This document shows positions 53,813 to 64,000 of a stretch of 64,000 nt of DNA, in pieces. The DNA lies in NCBI RefSeq assembly GCF_013374095.1, contig NZ_AP022672.1, forward strand, positions 3,241,501 to 3,305,500, read 5' to 3'. The notes beneath the pieces are model-generated. The model was not told where the DNA came from. It saw nothing but the letters and a program-made list of their open reading frames with translations, and made no database searches. Made by a program: the position numbers and the translations under genes. Position 1 is the stretch's first letter. Each line of letters begins with the position of its first letter. The stretch comes from Sphingomonas sp. HMP6. GTDB taxonomy: Bacteria > Pseudomonadota > Alphaproteobacteria > Sphingomonadales > Sphingomonadaceae.

Positions 53813-54857
53813 CCAGCCGCTGCAGGGCGGTGCGCAGCGCGGGTTCGCCATGGCGCGCCACCATCCAGGCGCTGGCGAGCATTATCGCAACGGTGAGGCC
53901 GATTGCGACCACGAGCGGCACGCCCGACCGCGCGAGGACGCCGATCATCACCGCGCCCGCGACCTGGTGCAGCAGATACAGCGGATAGGTCATCAGCCCG
54001 ATCGCACGCGCGAAGCCGGGGTCGATTCGCTGCGCCAGCCAGGGTTGCACGCGGTCCGCGCAGCCGAGCGTTATGAGTCCAAACGCGAACAGCGCCTCTC
54101 CCGCAATCGTCGCTACGGTGATGGTCCCCCCACCGATATGCGCCGCAATCTCGACCACGCCCGTCGCGCTCGCCAGCAGGAGCAAGGCGGCCCGCCCGGG
54201 CATCCCGGGCATCGCCAGCGCGATCCCCACGGCGAAGAAGCAGCCGTGCGGCAGCAGCAGCAGGATCGCCGCCTGATTGGTGACGATCGGCTCGGCGGCG
54301 GGGCCTAGCAGCAGGCACACCATCCAGAAGGCCGCGCTCGCCAACGCCAGCGCCCAGCCGACCAAGGCGATCCGCCGCGCATCCCCCACCGCCGCCAGCG
54401 CGACCAATAGGTAGAAGGCGCATTCCACGCCGAGCGTCCAATACGAGCCGTCGATCTGCGCGCCGATCGGCCAGAAGCGGATCGATCGGAACCAGTCGGC
54501 GGCAAGCGCTGCATCGCCTTGCCCGCCCGCGATCAGTACGAGCGCCGTGAGCGTCGCGCAAAGCCACGCCGCCGGCACCAGCCGCAGCACGCGCCGCCGC
54601 AGGAAATCCTGCCACGACGCCCCCACGGCAGAGCGCGCGATCACCATGCCCGAAACGACGAAGAACAGTTCGACCCCGACCAGCCCGGCGCGCGCCATTG
54701 CCACCGGTGTGGCGGCCACGCCATGCAGCGCCGTGGCTACGCGCCCATCGGGCACACTCCAGAAAGCGGTGCTATAATGATAGCCCATCACCAGCGCCGC
54801 GCAGGCAAAGCGCGTCAGGTCGATCGCAAGGATCGTGCGGAGCATGGGCTTGGCCAT
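53751..54857 (-). CDS. Acyltransferase family 3 membrane protein
   Basis: A 368-aa polytopic protein of the OafA/NodX acyltransferase-3 type. Conserved features: LTRFACAALVMGYHYSTAFW (helix 1 with catalytic-type His), GLVGVELFFVVSGMVIARSA, SWQDFLRRRVLRLVPAAWLC and SYWTLGVECAFYLLVALAAV, followed by about six more helices. Likely O-acetylates a surface glycan. An internal ATG 12 bp later (MLRTILAIDL) is an alternative start. Divergent from mdh. Confidence 0.85.
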   Translation of the reverse strand: MAKPMLRTILAIDLTRFACAALVMGYHYSTAFWSVPDGRVATALHGVAATPVAMARAGLVGVELFFVVSGMVIARSAVGASWQDFLRRRVLRLVPAAWLCATLTALVLIAGGQGDAALAADWFRSIRFWPIGAQIDGSYWTLGVECAFYLLVALAAVGDARRIALVGWALALASAAFWMVCLLLGPAAEPIVTNQAAILLLLPHGCFFAVGIALAMPGMPGRAALLLLASATGVVEIAAHIGGGTITVATIAGEALFAFGLITLGCADRVQPWLAQRIDPGFARAIGLMTYPLYLLHQVAGAVMIGVLARSGVPLVVAIGLTVAIMLASAWMVARHGEPALRTALQRLVSPRRDRAPDSLRSAFPRAD

Positions 54858-54943
54858 AAAGTGCGATACGGCCCTCGTGCTTAAGATGACGTAACCGGCC
54901 AGCGCCCCGATGTGCGCCCCGATAGGTCGATACAGCACCTCAA

Positions 54944-54972
54944 TTGCACATGCGAACAAATTGCAATAAGAA
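54944..54972 (+). promoter_or_regulatory. Candidate sigma-70-like promoter for mdh
   Basis: TTGCAC and TAAGAA are separated by 17 bp within the relatively AT-rich part of the 220-bp acyltransferase/mdh divergent spacer; it would leave a leader of about 100 nt before mdh. Inferred from spacing only. Confidence 0.35.
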
Positions 54973-54984
54973 GACTCGCCCTGA

Positions 54985-56040
<1,056 letters not shown>

Positions 56041-56048
56041 ACCCATTA

Positions 56049-56076
56049 ACCACCCCGGCGAAGGCCGGGGCCCAGT
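56049..56076. repeat. 28-bp inverted repeat, left arm of the GIY-YIG element
   Basis: Family A arm (ACCACCCCGGCGAAGGCCGG followed by GGCCCAGT). It is the perfect reverse complement of 56398-56425, and itself forms a CCCCGGC/GCCGGGG hairpin. Confidence 0.92.
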
Positions 56077-56090
56077 AGCGGGCCGCTGCG

Positions 56091-56387
56091 ATGGAAGATC
56101 AGGCCTACGTTTACATCATGGCGAGCGCGAGAAACAGTACCTTGTATCTCGGCTCTGCGGTGAATCTACCGAAGCGCGTTTGGGAACATCGAAGCGGCGT
56201 CGTCGAAGGGTTCACGAAGAAGTATGGCTGCAAACTGCTCGTTTGGTACGAGTTGGTTCGCAGCTGGGAAGCCGCCCGGCAGCGCGAGCTGCAGATGAAA
56301 GGATGGAAGCGCGCCTGGAAGTTGCGAGAAATCGAAGGGCTCAACCCGGATTGGGACGACCTGTACGATCGTATCGCGCAACCTTGA
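56091..56387 (+). CDS. GIY-YIG nuclease domain protein bounded by inverted repeats
   Basis: A 98-aa single-domain protein. The GIY-YIG core is YVYIMASARNSTLYLGSAVN (residues 6-25), followed by LPKRVWEHRSGVVEGFTKKY with the catalytic-type Arg and His, and the ARQRELQMKGWKRAWKLREI helix holding the conserved Glu (E66). NPDWDDLYDRI ends the protein. This is the small YhbQ/UPF0213-like family. The gene starts 15 bp after one 28-bp arm and stops 11 bp before the inverted copy, so gene plus arms forms a 377-bp unit placed between mdh and sucD. A role in moving or maintaining the repeats is inference. Confidence 0.88.
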   Translation: MEDQAYVYIMASARNSTLYLGSAVNLPKRVWEHRSGVVEGFTKKYGCKLLVWYELVRSWEAARQRELQMKGWKRAWKLREIEGLNPDWDDLYDRIAQP

Positions 56388-56397
56388 ACGTTTCTCA

Positions 56398-56425
56398 ACT
56401 GGGCCCCGGCCTTCGCCGGGGTGGT
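56398..56425. repeat. 28-bp inverted repeat, right arm of the GIY-YIG element
   Basis: Perfect reverse complement of 56049-56076. It ends 15 bp before the sucD ATG. Confidence 0.92.
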
Positions 56426-56440
56426 AGGAATGGAAAATAG

Positions 56441-57325
56441 ATGAGCATCCTCGTCGACAAGAACACCAAGGTCATCACGCAAGGGATGACCGGCAATACC
56501 GGCAGCTTCCACACCCAGGCCGCGCTCGATTACGGGACGCAGATGGTTGCGGGCGTGACGCCGGGGAAGGGTGGCACGACCCACCTCGGCCTGCCGAACT
56601 ACAACACCGTGGCGGAAGCCGTGCACGCGACCGGCGCGACCGCGAGCGTCATCTACGTCCCGCCACCCTTCGCCGCCGATTCGATCCTCGAGGCGATCGA
56701 CGCGAACGTGCCGCTGATCGTGTGCATCACCGAGGGCATTCCGGTGCTCGACATGGTCAAGGTCAAGCGCGCGCTCTCGGGCAGCAAGTCGCGGCTGATC
56801 GGGCCGAACTGCCCCGGCGTCCTCACCCCCAATCAGTGCAAGATCGGCATCATGCCCGGCAGCATCTTCAAGGAAGGCTCGGTCGGCGTCGTCTCGCGCT
56901 CGGGAACCTTGACCTATGAAGCGGTGTTCCAGACCTCGAATGCCGGGCTCGGCCAGACCACTGCGGTCGGCATTGGCGGCGATCCGGTCAACGGGACCAA
57001 TTTCATCGACGTGCTCGAACTCTTCCTTGCCGATGAAGCGACCAAATCGATCATCATGATCGGCGAAATCGGCGGCGACGCCGAGGAGCAGGCCGCGCAA
57101 TTCCTGATCGACGAAGCGAAAAAGGGCCGCAGCAAGCCGATGGCTGGCTTCATTGCGGGCCGCACCGCACCTCCGGGACGCCGCATGGGCCATGCCGGTG
57201 CTATAGTAAGCGGGGGCAAGGGCGACGCCGAGAGCAAGATCGCGGCGATGGAAGCTGCCGGGATCCGCGTTTCGGCCTCGCCGAGCGAGCTCGGCGAGAC
57301 TTTGTTGGCGGTGTTGAAGGGTTAA
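56441..57325 (+). CDS. sucD: Succinyl-CoA synthetase alpha subunit
   Basis: A 294-aa CoA-binding, autophosphorylating subunit. [20 protein letters not shown] with the CoA-binding TGxx[58 protein letters not shown], and the phosphohistidine loop [17 protein letters not shown] with His251. Complete. The beta subunit gene sucC, usually immediately upstream, is absent; the upstream space holds only the 377-bp GIY-YIG element. Confidence 0.97.
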   Translation: MSILVDKNTKVITQGMTGNTGSFHTQAALDYGTQMVAGVTPGKGGTTHLGLPNYNTVAEAVHATGATASVIYVPPPFAADSILEAIDANVPLIVCITEGIPVLDMVKVKRALSGSKSRLIGPNCPGVLTPNQCKIGIMPGSIFKEGSVGVVSRSGTLTYEAVFQTSNAGLGQTTAVGIGGDPVNGTNFIDVLELFLADEATKSIIMIGEIGGDAEEQAAQFLIDEAKKGRSKPMAGFIAGRTAPPGRRMGHAGAIVSGGKGDAESKIAAMEAAGIRVSASPSELGETLLAVLKG

Positions 57326-57332
57326 ACAATTA

Positions 57333-57492
57333 CCCTCTCCCCGGACGGGGAGAGGTAGGGAGAGGGGCGATGCGGCCCATCGGGCCGCGCGGTCGCAAGC
57401 GACCGCACACCCCTCTCCCAGCTACGACTAGGGCCGCGTGAAGAACGCGACCCAAGTCTTCGCATCCCTCTCCCCTCGGGGAGGGGCGAGGG
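57333..57492. repeat. Family C palindromic element (long form) between sucD and sucA
   Basis: CCCTCTCCCCGGACGGGGAG on the left and CCCTCTCCCCTCGGGGAGGG on the right, each a hairpin, with an interior that has further inverted repeats (CGGTCGCAAGCGACCG) and the phrase shared with 39155-39300. Its right end, GGCGAGGGAGAAG, contributes the GGGAG before the sucA ATG. Confidence 0.83.
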
Positions 57493-57501
57493 AGAAGTTG
57501 G

Positions 57502-60432
57502 ATGGGCTACGAGAATCAGGATTTCGCGGATGTGGTCGGCGGCGTAAGCCCGGCCTTCATCGAAACGCTCTACGCGCGCTTCAAGGCGTCGCCCGAGAGC
57601 GTCGAGCCGTCATGGCGCTCCTGGTTCGAGGGTCTCGAAGGCTCGCCCGAAGGCGCATCGTGGCAGCAGCCCAACTGGCCGCTGTCGTCGACCGATGACC
57701 TGACCGCCGCGCTCGATCCGACGCAGATGGAGCCGGCGCCCAAGCCCATCAAGGGCGGCGCGCCCAAGCCAGCAGCTGCGGCGGCCCCGTCGCAGGACGC
57801 GATCATCCGCGCCGCCAGCGATTCGATCCGCGCGATGCTGCTGATCCGCACGTACCGGGTCAGAGGCCATCTCGCCGCCAATCTCGATCCGCTCGGCCTC
57901 TCCCACCGTGAGATGCCCGATGATCTCAAGACCGAATATCACGGCTTCTCCGACGCCGATATCGATCGCCCGGTCTATCTCGGCGGCACGATGGGCCTCG
58001 AATGGGCCACGGTCCGCGAATTGGTCGACATCCTGCGCGCCAATTATTGCGGCAATGTCGGCCTCGAATACATGCACATTGCCGATGTCGAGGAGCGCCG
58101 CTTCCTGCAGGAGCGGATGGAGGGCAAGGACAAGGCGATCGAATTCACCCCGCTCGGCAAGAAAGCGATCCTCAACAAGGTGATCGAAGCCGAGCAGTGG
58201 GAGAAATTCTGCGGCAAGAAGTACGTCGGGACCAAGCGCTTCGGCCTCGACGGTGGCGAAAGCATGATCCCCGCGCTCGAAAGCGTGATCAAATATGGCG
58301 GCGCGATGGGCGTCAACGACATCGTCTTCGGCATGGCGCATCGCGGGCGGTTGAACGTCCTCACCAATGTGATGGCGAAGCCGTTCCGCATCATCTTCCA
58401 CGAATTCGGCGGCGGATCGGATAACCCCGATGATGTCGCGGGTTCGGGCGACGTGAAATATCACCTCGGCACCTCGACCGACCGCGAATTCGACGGGATC
58501 AGCGTCCATATGTCGCTGGTCGCCAACCCCTCGCACCTCGAGGCCGAGGACCCCGTCGTGCTCGGCAAGGTCCGCGCGATCCAGACGATTGCAGGCGATC
58601 TCGAAACGCACAGCCGCTCGCTGCCGGTGCTGATCCACGGCGACGCGGCGTTCGCGGGGCAGGGGATCGTGTGGGAATGCTTCGGCTTCTCCGGCATCCG
58701 CGGCTACAATACCGGCGGCTGCATCCACTTCGTCATCAATAACCAGATCGGCTTCACCACCAGCCCGCAATATGCGCGCAGCTCGCCTTACCCGAGCGAT
58801 GTGGCGAAGGGCGTCCAGGCGCCGATCTTCCACGTCAATGGCGATGATCCCGAAGCGGTGACCTTCGCCACCAAGATGGCGATCGAATATCGCCAGAAAT
58901 TCCACCGCGACGTGGTGATCGACATGTGGTGCTATCGCCGCTTCGGCCACAATGAAGGCGACGAGCCGAGCTTCACGCAACCGCTGATGTATGACCGCAT
59001 CCGCGCGCATCCGCCGGTCAGCGAAATCTACGGCAAGAAACTGACCGAGCAGGGCGTGGTCGACCGCGCCTGGATCGACGAGAATATCAAGCAGTTCACC
59101 ACCCTGCTCGAAGGCGAATTCGAGGCGGGCGCATCGTACAAGCCGAACAAGGCCGATTGGTTCGCCGGTCGCTGGTCGGGGCTCCACGCGCCGGCCGATT
59201 CCGAGACCGAACGGCGCGGCGTCATCACCGGGATCGAACCCAAATTGTTCGATTCGCTCGGCCGTACGCTGACCACGATTCCGGAAGGGCTGACCGTCCA
59301 TAAGACGCTCAACCGCGTACTCGATGCTAAGCGCGAGATGTTCAAATCGGGTGCCAATTTCGATTGGGCGACCGGCGAAGCGTTGGCGTTCGGGTCGCTG
59401 CTGTCGGAAGGCTACGGCGTGCGCCTGTCGGGCCAGGATTCGGGCCGCGGCACTTTCAGCCAGCGCCACGCGGTGTGGGTCGACCAGACCGACGAACACA
59501 AATATCTGCCACTCGCGCAGGTCGAGCACGGCTGCGTCGAAGTGCTCGATAGCCCCCTCTCCGAATATGGCGTCCTCGGCTTCGAGTACGGGTATGCCCT
59601 AGCCGACCCGAAAACGCTGGTGCTGTGGGAGGCGCAATTCGGCGACTTCATGAACGGCGCACAGATCATGATCGATCAGTTCATCGCCAGCGGCGAGGCC
59701 AAGTGGCTGCGCGCCAACGGTCTCGTGATGCTGCTGCCGCACGGGTATGAAGGGCAGGGACCGGAGCATTCGTCCGCGCGCCCCGAACGCTTCCTGCAAA
59801 TGTGCGCGCAGGACAATATGCAGGTCGCCAATTGCACCACGCCGGCGAATTACTTCCACCTGCTGCGCCGTCAGATGCACCGGCCGTTCCGCAAACCGCT
59901 GATCGTGTTCACGCCCAAGTCGCTGCTGCGCCACAAGCTCGCTGTGTCGAAGGCGGCCGATTTCCAGGGCGAGAGTCATTTCATGCGGATCCTCAGCGAT
60001 CCGTCGGCTCCGGCTGACACGGACGTGAAGCGCCTCGTGCTGTGCACCGGCAAGGTGTCGTACGACCTGATGGAGGCACGCGACGCGGCGGGTGACACGA
60101 CCACCGCGATCGTCCGGCTCGAACAGCTCTATCCTTTCCCCGGCGAGCCTTTGGTTGCGCGGCTCCAGCGCATGACCAATCTCGAAACCGTCGTGTGGGC
60201 GCAGGAAGAGCCGAAGAACAACGGCGCGTGGAGCTTCGTCGATCCGTTTATCGAGGAAGCGCTGACCAAGGCCGGTGGTGCGGTGTCCCGTGCGAAATAT
60301 GCCGGGCGCGCAGCGTCGGCATCACCCGCCACCGGCTTGATGAAGCGCCACCAGATGGAGCAGGCGGCGCTGATCGCCGACGCGCTCGGGCACAATGTCC
60401 GCGAGGAAATCCGGCGGACGCGCAAGGTTTGA
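57502..60432 (+). CDS. sucA: 2-oxoglutarate dehydrogenase E1 component
   Basis: A 976-aa thiamine-diphosphate decarboxylase of the OGDH complex. The N-terminal E2-contact segment is ETLYARFKASPESVEPSWRS. MAHRGRLNVLTNVMAKPFR, LIHGDAAFAGQGIVWECFGF, CIHFVINNQIGFTTSPQYAR and MWCYRRFGHNEGDEPSFTQP form the ThDP/Mg domain; GQDSGRGTFSQRHAVWVDQ and LLPHGYEGQGPEHSSARPER follow. An Ala/Pro-rich linker lies around residues 74-98. It does not carry a repeat insert. Operates with sucB and lpd downstream. Confidence 0.97.
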   Translation: MGYENQDFADVVGGVSPAFIETLYARFKASPESVEPSWRSWFEGLEGSPEGASWQQPNWPLSSTDDLTAALDPTQMEPAPKPIKGGAPKPAAAAAPSQDAIIRAASDSIRAMLLIRTYRVRGHLAANLDPLGLSHREMPDDLKTEYHGFSDADIDRPVYLGGTMGLEWATVRELVDILRANYCGNVGLEYMHIADVEERRFLQERMEGKDKAIEFTPLGKKAILNKVIEAEQWEKFCGKKYVGTKRFGLDGGESMIPALESVIKYGGAMGVNDIVFGMAHRGRLNVLTNVMAKPFRIIFHEFGGGSDNPDDVAGSGDVKYHLGTSTDREFDGISVHMSLVANPSHLEAEDPVVLGKVRAIQTIAGDLETHSRSLPVLIHGDAAFAGQGIVWECFGFSGIRGYNTGGCIHFVINNQIGFTTSPQYARSSPYPSDVAKGVQAPIFHVNGDDPEAVTFATKMAIEYRQKFHRDVVIDMWCYRRFGHNEGDEPSFTQPLMYDRIRAHPPVSEIYGKKLTEQGVVDRAWIDENIKQFTTLLEGEFEAGASYKPNKADWFAGRWSGLHAPADSETERRGVITGIEPKLFDSLGRTLTTIPEGLTVHKTLNRVLDAKREMFKSGANFDWATGEALAFGSLLSEGYGVRLSGQDSGRGTFSQRHAVWVDQTDEHKYLPLAQVEHGCVEVLDSPLSEYGVLGFEYGYALADPKTLVLWEAQFGDFMNGAQIMIDQFIASGEAKWLRANGLVMLLPHGYEGQGPEHSSARPERFLQMCAQDNMQVANCTTPANYFHLLRRQMHRPFRKPLIVFTPKSLLRHKLAVSKAADFQGESHFMRILSDPSAPADTDVKRLVLCTGKVSYDLMEARDAAGDTTTAIVRLEQLYPFPGEPLVARLQRMTNLETVVWAQEEPKNNGAWSFVDPFIEEALTKAGGAVSRAKYAGRAASASPATGLMKRHQMEQAALIADALGHNVREEIRRTRKV

Positions 60433-60448
60433 GGTGCCCCCGCAGCTG

Positions 60449-60551
60449 TTCCCTGGCGAAGGCCGGGGCCCAGGTGCGGAGGTTTATGTAACGAAGCGCT
60501 GCGACCGACCATCGGCGCTGCGTAACTGAGCCCCGGCCTTCGCCGGGGAGC
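60449..60551. repeat. Family A palindromic pair between sucA and sucB
   Basis: Inverted arms (about 60449-60473 and 60525-60551) on the CTGGCGAAGGCCGGGGCCCA / GAGCCCCGGCCTTCGCCGGG pattern with a 50-bp interior, total about 103 bp as in the other pairs. It fills nearly the whole spacer and ends about 20 bp before the sucB ATG. Confidence 0.87.
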
Positions 60552-60570
60552 GAGAAGGCAGAGAAAAACG

Positions 60571-61806
60571 ATGGCAACCGAAGTTACAGTGCCGGTTCTC
60601 GGCGAATCGATCACCGAAGCAACGCTTGGCGAATGGCTCAAGCAGCCGGGTGACGCGGTCGCAATCGACGAGCCGATCGCCAGCCTCGAAACCGACAAGG
60701 TCTCGGTCGAAGTGCCATCCCCCGTCGCGGGCGTGATGGGGCAACATGCGGTGCAGGTCGGTGATACCGTGCTGGTCGGCGCGATGATCGCGACGATTGA
60801 TGCTGGCGACGCCGCCCCCGCAAGCGCCCCCGCGCCGCAGCCCGCCGTGCTGGCATCTGCCGCGGCTCCTGCTGCCACCGCCGCGCAGCAGGCCCCCGCT
60901 GCCCCGTCCGGTGATACGCCCGCCGCGCTCAGCCCGTCGGTGCGCCGCGCCGTGCTCGAACACGGCGTCGATCCCGCGACGGTCAAAGGCACCGGCAAGG
61001 ATGGCCGCCTGACCAAGGACGACGTCCTCGCCGCGAAATCCACGCCCGCCGCCCCGGCCCCGAGCGAACCGCTGCCCGTCGCCCCGTCGGTCGCCGCCGC
61101 CACCGGCCGCAAGGAAGAGCGCGTCCGCATGACGCGCCTGCGCCAGACGATCGCCAAGCGCCTCAAGGAAGCGCAGAACACCGCCGCGCTGCTGACCACG
61201 TTCAACGACGTCGACATGACCGCGGTGATCGAGGCACGCGCGAAATATAAGGATCTGTTCGAGAAGAAGCATGGCGTCCGCCTGGGCTTCATGGGCTTCT
61301 TCGTGAAGGCGGCGTGCCTCGCGCTGAAGGACATCCCCAGCGTCAACGCCTCGATCGAGGGCGATGAGATCGTCTATCACGATTACGCCGACATCTCGGT
61401 CGCGGTGTCGTCGCCCGGCGGGCTCGTCGTGCCGGTGGTGCGCGATGCCGATCAGATGAGCGTCGCCCAGGTCGAAAAGACAATCGGCGATTTCGGCAAG
61501 CGCGCCAAGGATGGCAGCCTCAAGATGGAGGAAATGAAGGGCGGGACCTTCACCATCTCCAACGGCGGCGTGTTCGGCTCGCTCATGTCGACCCCGATCA
61601 TCAACCCGCCGCAGGCCGCCGTGCTCGGCCTCCACCGCATCGAGGACCGCCCGGTCGTCCGCGACGGCCAGATCGTGATCCGCCCGATGATGTATCTGGC
61701 ACTCAGCTACGACCACCGCCTGATCGACGGACGCGAAGCGGTGACGTTCCTCGTTGCGCTCAAAAATGCTATCGAGGACCCGACGCGGATTCTGATCGAT
61801 TTGTGA
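60571..61806 (+). CDS. sucB: Dihydrolipoyllysine succinyltransferase E2 component
   Basis: A 411-aa E2 of the OGDH complex. One lipoyl domain with [19 protein letters not shown] (lipoyl-Lys43); an Ala/Pro linker; a peripheral subunit-binding domain [20 protein letters not shown] followed by [14 protein letters not shown]; the catalytic domain with [20 protein letters not shown] and the active-site [13 protein letters not shown] (His382, Asp386). Domain order and length are normal. Confidence 0.97.
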   Translation: MATEVTVPVLGESITEATLGEWLKQPGDAVAIDEPIASLETDKVSVEVPSPVAGVMGQHAVQVGDTVLVGAMIATIDAGDAAPASAPAPQPAVLASAAAPAATAAQQAPAAPSGDTPAALSPSVRRAVLEHGVDPATVKGTGKDGRLTKDDVLAAKSTPAAPAPSEPLPVAPSVAAATGRKEERVRMTRLRQTIAKRLKEAQNTAALLTTFNDVDMTAVIEARAKYKDLFEKKHGVRLGFMGFFVKAACLALKDIPSVNASIEGDEIVYHDYADISVAVSSPGGLVVPVVRDADQMSVAQVEKTIGDFGKRAKDGSLKMEEMKGGTFTISNGGVFGSLMSTPIINPPQAAVLGLHRIEDRPVVRDGQIVIRPMMYLALSYDHRLIDGREAVTFLVALKNAIEDPTRILIDL

Positions 61807-61813
61807 GGGCAGC

Positions 61814-62050
61814 ATGAACTGGCGCGACCACATTCATTCCGATCCCGGTATTCTGGGTGGAAAGCCGGTCGTGCGCGGGACGCGTATCTCGGTCGAACTG
61901 ATTCTCGAGTATTTCGAGGATGGCGGCACGGTTGAGGATATTCTCGCTGCCTATCCGCACGTTACTGAAGCCGATGTGCGTGGGGCGATCGCGTTTGCAC
62001 GCGACCTTCTGCACGAGGAAGCATCGGCGGCGCAGCGCCGCGCCGCGTGA
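61814..62050 (+). CDS. DUF433 family putative antitoxin
   Basis: A 78-aa protein of the DUF433 (VapB45-like) family: HIHSDPGILGGKPVVRGTRI then SVELILEYFEDGGTVEDILA and AYPHVTEADVRGAIAFARDL, a compact winged-helix/HTH pattern. It starts 8 bp after sucB. Pairing with the following DUF5615 ORF (3 bp downstream) is the standard arrangement of this presumed toxin-antitoxin type. Confidence 0.87.
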   Translation: MNWRDHIHSDPGILGGKPVVRGTRISVELILEYFEDGGTVEDILAAYPHVTEADVRGAIAFARDLLHEEASAAQRRAA

Positions 62051-62053
62051 TCC

Positions 62054-62414
62054 GTGGAGTTACTGGCCGACGAAAACCAGCATCCAACCGTGGTCGCCCG
62101 TCTCCGACAGGCGGGGTATAGGGTCGAGTATGTCCGAGATTCTTCGCCTGGAGCACAGGACAAACAGATCCTAGCACGGCCAGATATCGGATCGGTGATC
62201 TTTCTAACGTACGATCGCGACTTTGGCGATCTCGTCTTCAATCGAGGCTTACAGCCTCCGCTTGCCATCATGTATACGCGCCTCAACCGTGCCAAGCCCG
62301 AGCACATTGCCGACCGAATCCTCGCGTTGCTTGAAGCTGGTGTTGCGACAGGCCACATGATCACCATCACCAAAGACGGGGAGCGATTGAAGCCGTTTCC
62401 CGCTGGAGCAAACA

Positions 62415-62422
<8 letters not shown>
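62054..62422 (+). CDS. DUF5615 PIN-like protein, putative toxin
   Basis: A 122-aa protein with GTG start: MELLADENQHPTVVARLRQA, then VRDSSPGAQDKQILARPDIG, VIFLTYDRDFGDLVFNRG. The N-terminal LLADENxxP acidic pair and the TYDRDFGDL motif are the metal-binding positions of DUF5615 (Mut7-C/PIN-like ribonuclease fold). Its last 8 bp overlap the lpd start, so expression of lpd is translationally linked to this pair. RNase activity is inferred from family relation. Confidence 0.85.
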
Positions 62423-63818
<1,396 letters not shown>

Positions 63819-64000
63819 TGCGCTCTCAGCGTAGCCAAGCTCAAAATCTTGTTCGTTTTGACAATATGTAATCATTTGGTTTTTTTGACGTAAATTTGCT
63901 TTGCATTCGCGACGATTGCTGGCGAAGAAGGTAAAACTCGGGGGGGTTTATTAAAGTTCGTTTGGTATTAACTGTGTCGGGGCTGGCTCTGTTATCCGCT
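63819..64000. other. AT-rich intergenic region, possibly start of a following secreted-protein gene
   Basis: After lpd the sequence becomes markedly AT-rich (TTTTGACAATATGTAATCAT, GGTTTTTTTGACGTAAATTT), unlike the rest of the window, and probably contains a promoter. TTGACA occurs at about 63857. At the extreme end, from a TTG at 63962 on the plus strand, the frame reads LVLTVSGLALLSA, which looks like a signal-peptide core of a gene that continues past the window; without an ATG or clear RBS this is tentative. Confidence 0.35.

Noticed and set aside
57610..59529. 639-codon minus-strand open frame within sucA
   Set aside because: Entirely antisense to conserved OGDH E1 sequence, no RBS, no recognisable domain.

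Overview
The window looks like chromosomal sequence of a Sphingomonas-like alphaproteobacterium. This is inferred from the very GC-rich sequence with GTG/TTG starts, short-form hisG upstream of hisD and nusB, a DUF4169 gene, cobS, a J-domain gene beside bolA, and the TCA order mdh-sucD-sucA-sucB-lpd. I recognise no phage, integrase, transposase, CRISPR array, rRNA or tRNA.

Layout. 1-4.9 kb: thiL (cut by the window edge), a Flp pilin gene, a universal stress protein, and hisG-hisD-nusB-DUF4169. 4.9-9.5 kb: a DUF2332 protein, an alpha/beta hydrolase, pirin-NUDIX-BolA, and a J-domain protein. 9.5-14.3 kb: an accessory block with a Na+/H+ antiporter, a small low-GC ORF, GST and two VOC proteins, and a divergent HxlR regulator. 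14.3-23.7 kb: cobS, then a propionyl-CoA to succinyl-CoA cluster (epimerase, ParE-type toxin-antitoxin pair, enoyl-CoA hydratase, B12-dependent methylmalonyl-CoA mutase, bioB, biotin-carboxylase/BCCP subunit). 23.8-28.6 kb: a four-gene MacAB-TolC-like efflux operon. 28.8-33.1 kb: prmA, phhA, a lipase-like hydrolase, a lipoprotein and glpQ. 33.2-40.8 kb: a molybdenum hydroxylase locus with two consecutive Mo subunits plus XdhC-like and MocA-like maturation genes. 40.8-44.4 kb: an SDR and two paralogous soluble chemoreceptors. 44.6-52.6 kb: sdhCDA, then MazEF, a C13 peptidase, a ClpP-like protein and CreD, then sdhB and a thioesterase. 52.7-63.8 kb: zapE, an acyltransferase, mdh, a GIY-YIG ORF, sucD, sucA, sucB, a DUF433/DUF5615 pair, and lpd.

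The most striking structure is a set of palindromic repeat families scattered through the whole window. One family has a 28-bp hairpin arm. Pairs of inverted arms form elements of about 103 bp at several sites, and one pair with perfect 28-bp arms encloses a GIY-YIG nuclease ORF, which suggests an autonomous/non-autonomous element family. Three different families sit in frame inside conserved enzymes (thiL, methylmalonyl-CoA mutase, propionyl-CoA carboxylase alpha). Other copies supply a protein C-terminus or lie over the Shine-Dalgarno region of the next gene. The thiL start region is also duplicated as a 53-bp direct repeat on either side of the pilin gene.

Metabolically the window joins propionate/odd-chain and branched-chain catabolism (mutase pathway, cobalt chelation, biotin) to the oxidative TCA cycle (SDH, MDH, OGDH, succinyl-CoA synthetase alpha). 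Expected partners absent from the window are pccB, cobT, hisZ and sucC.
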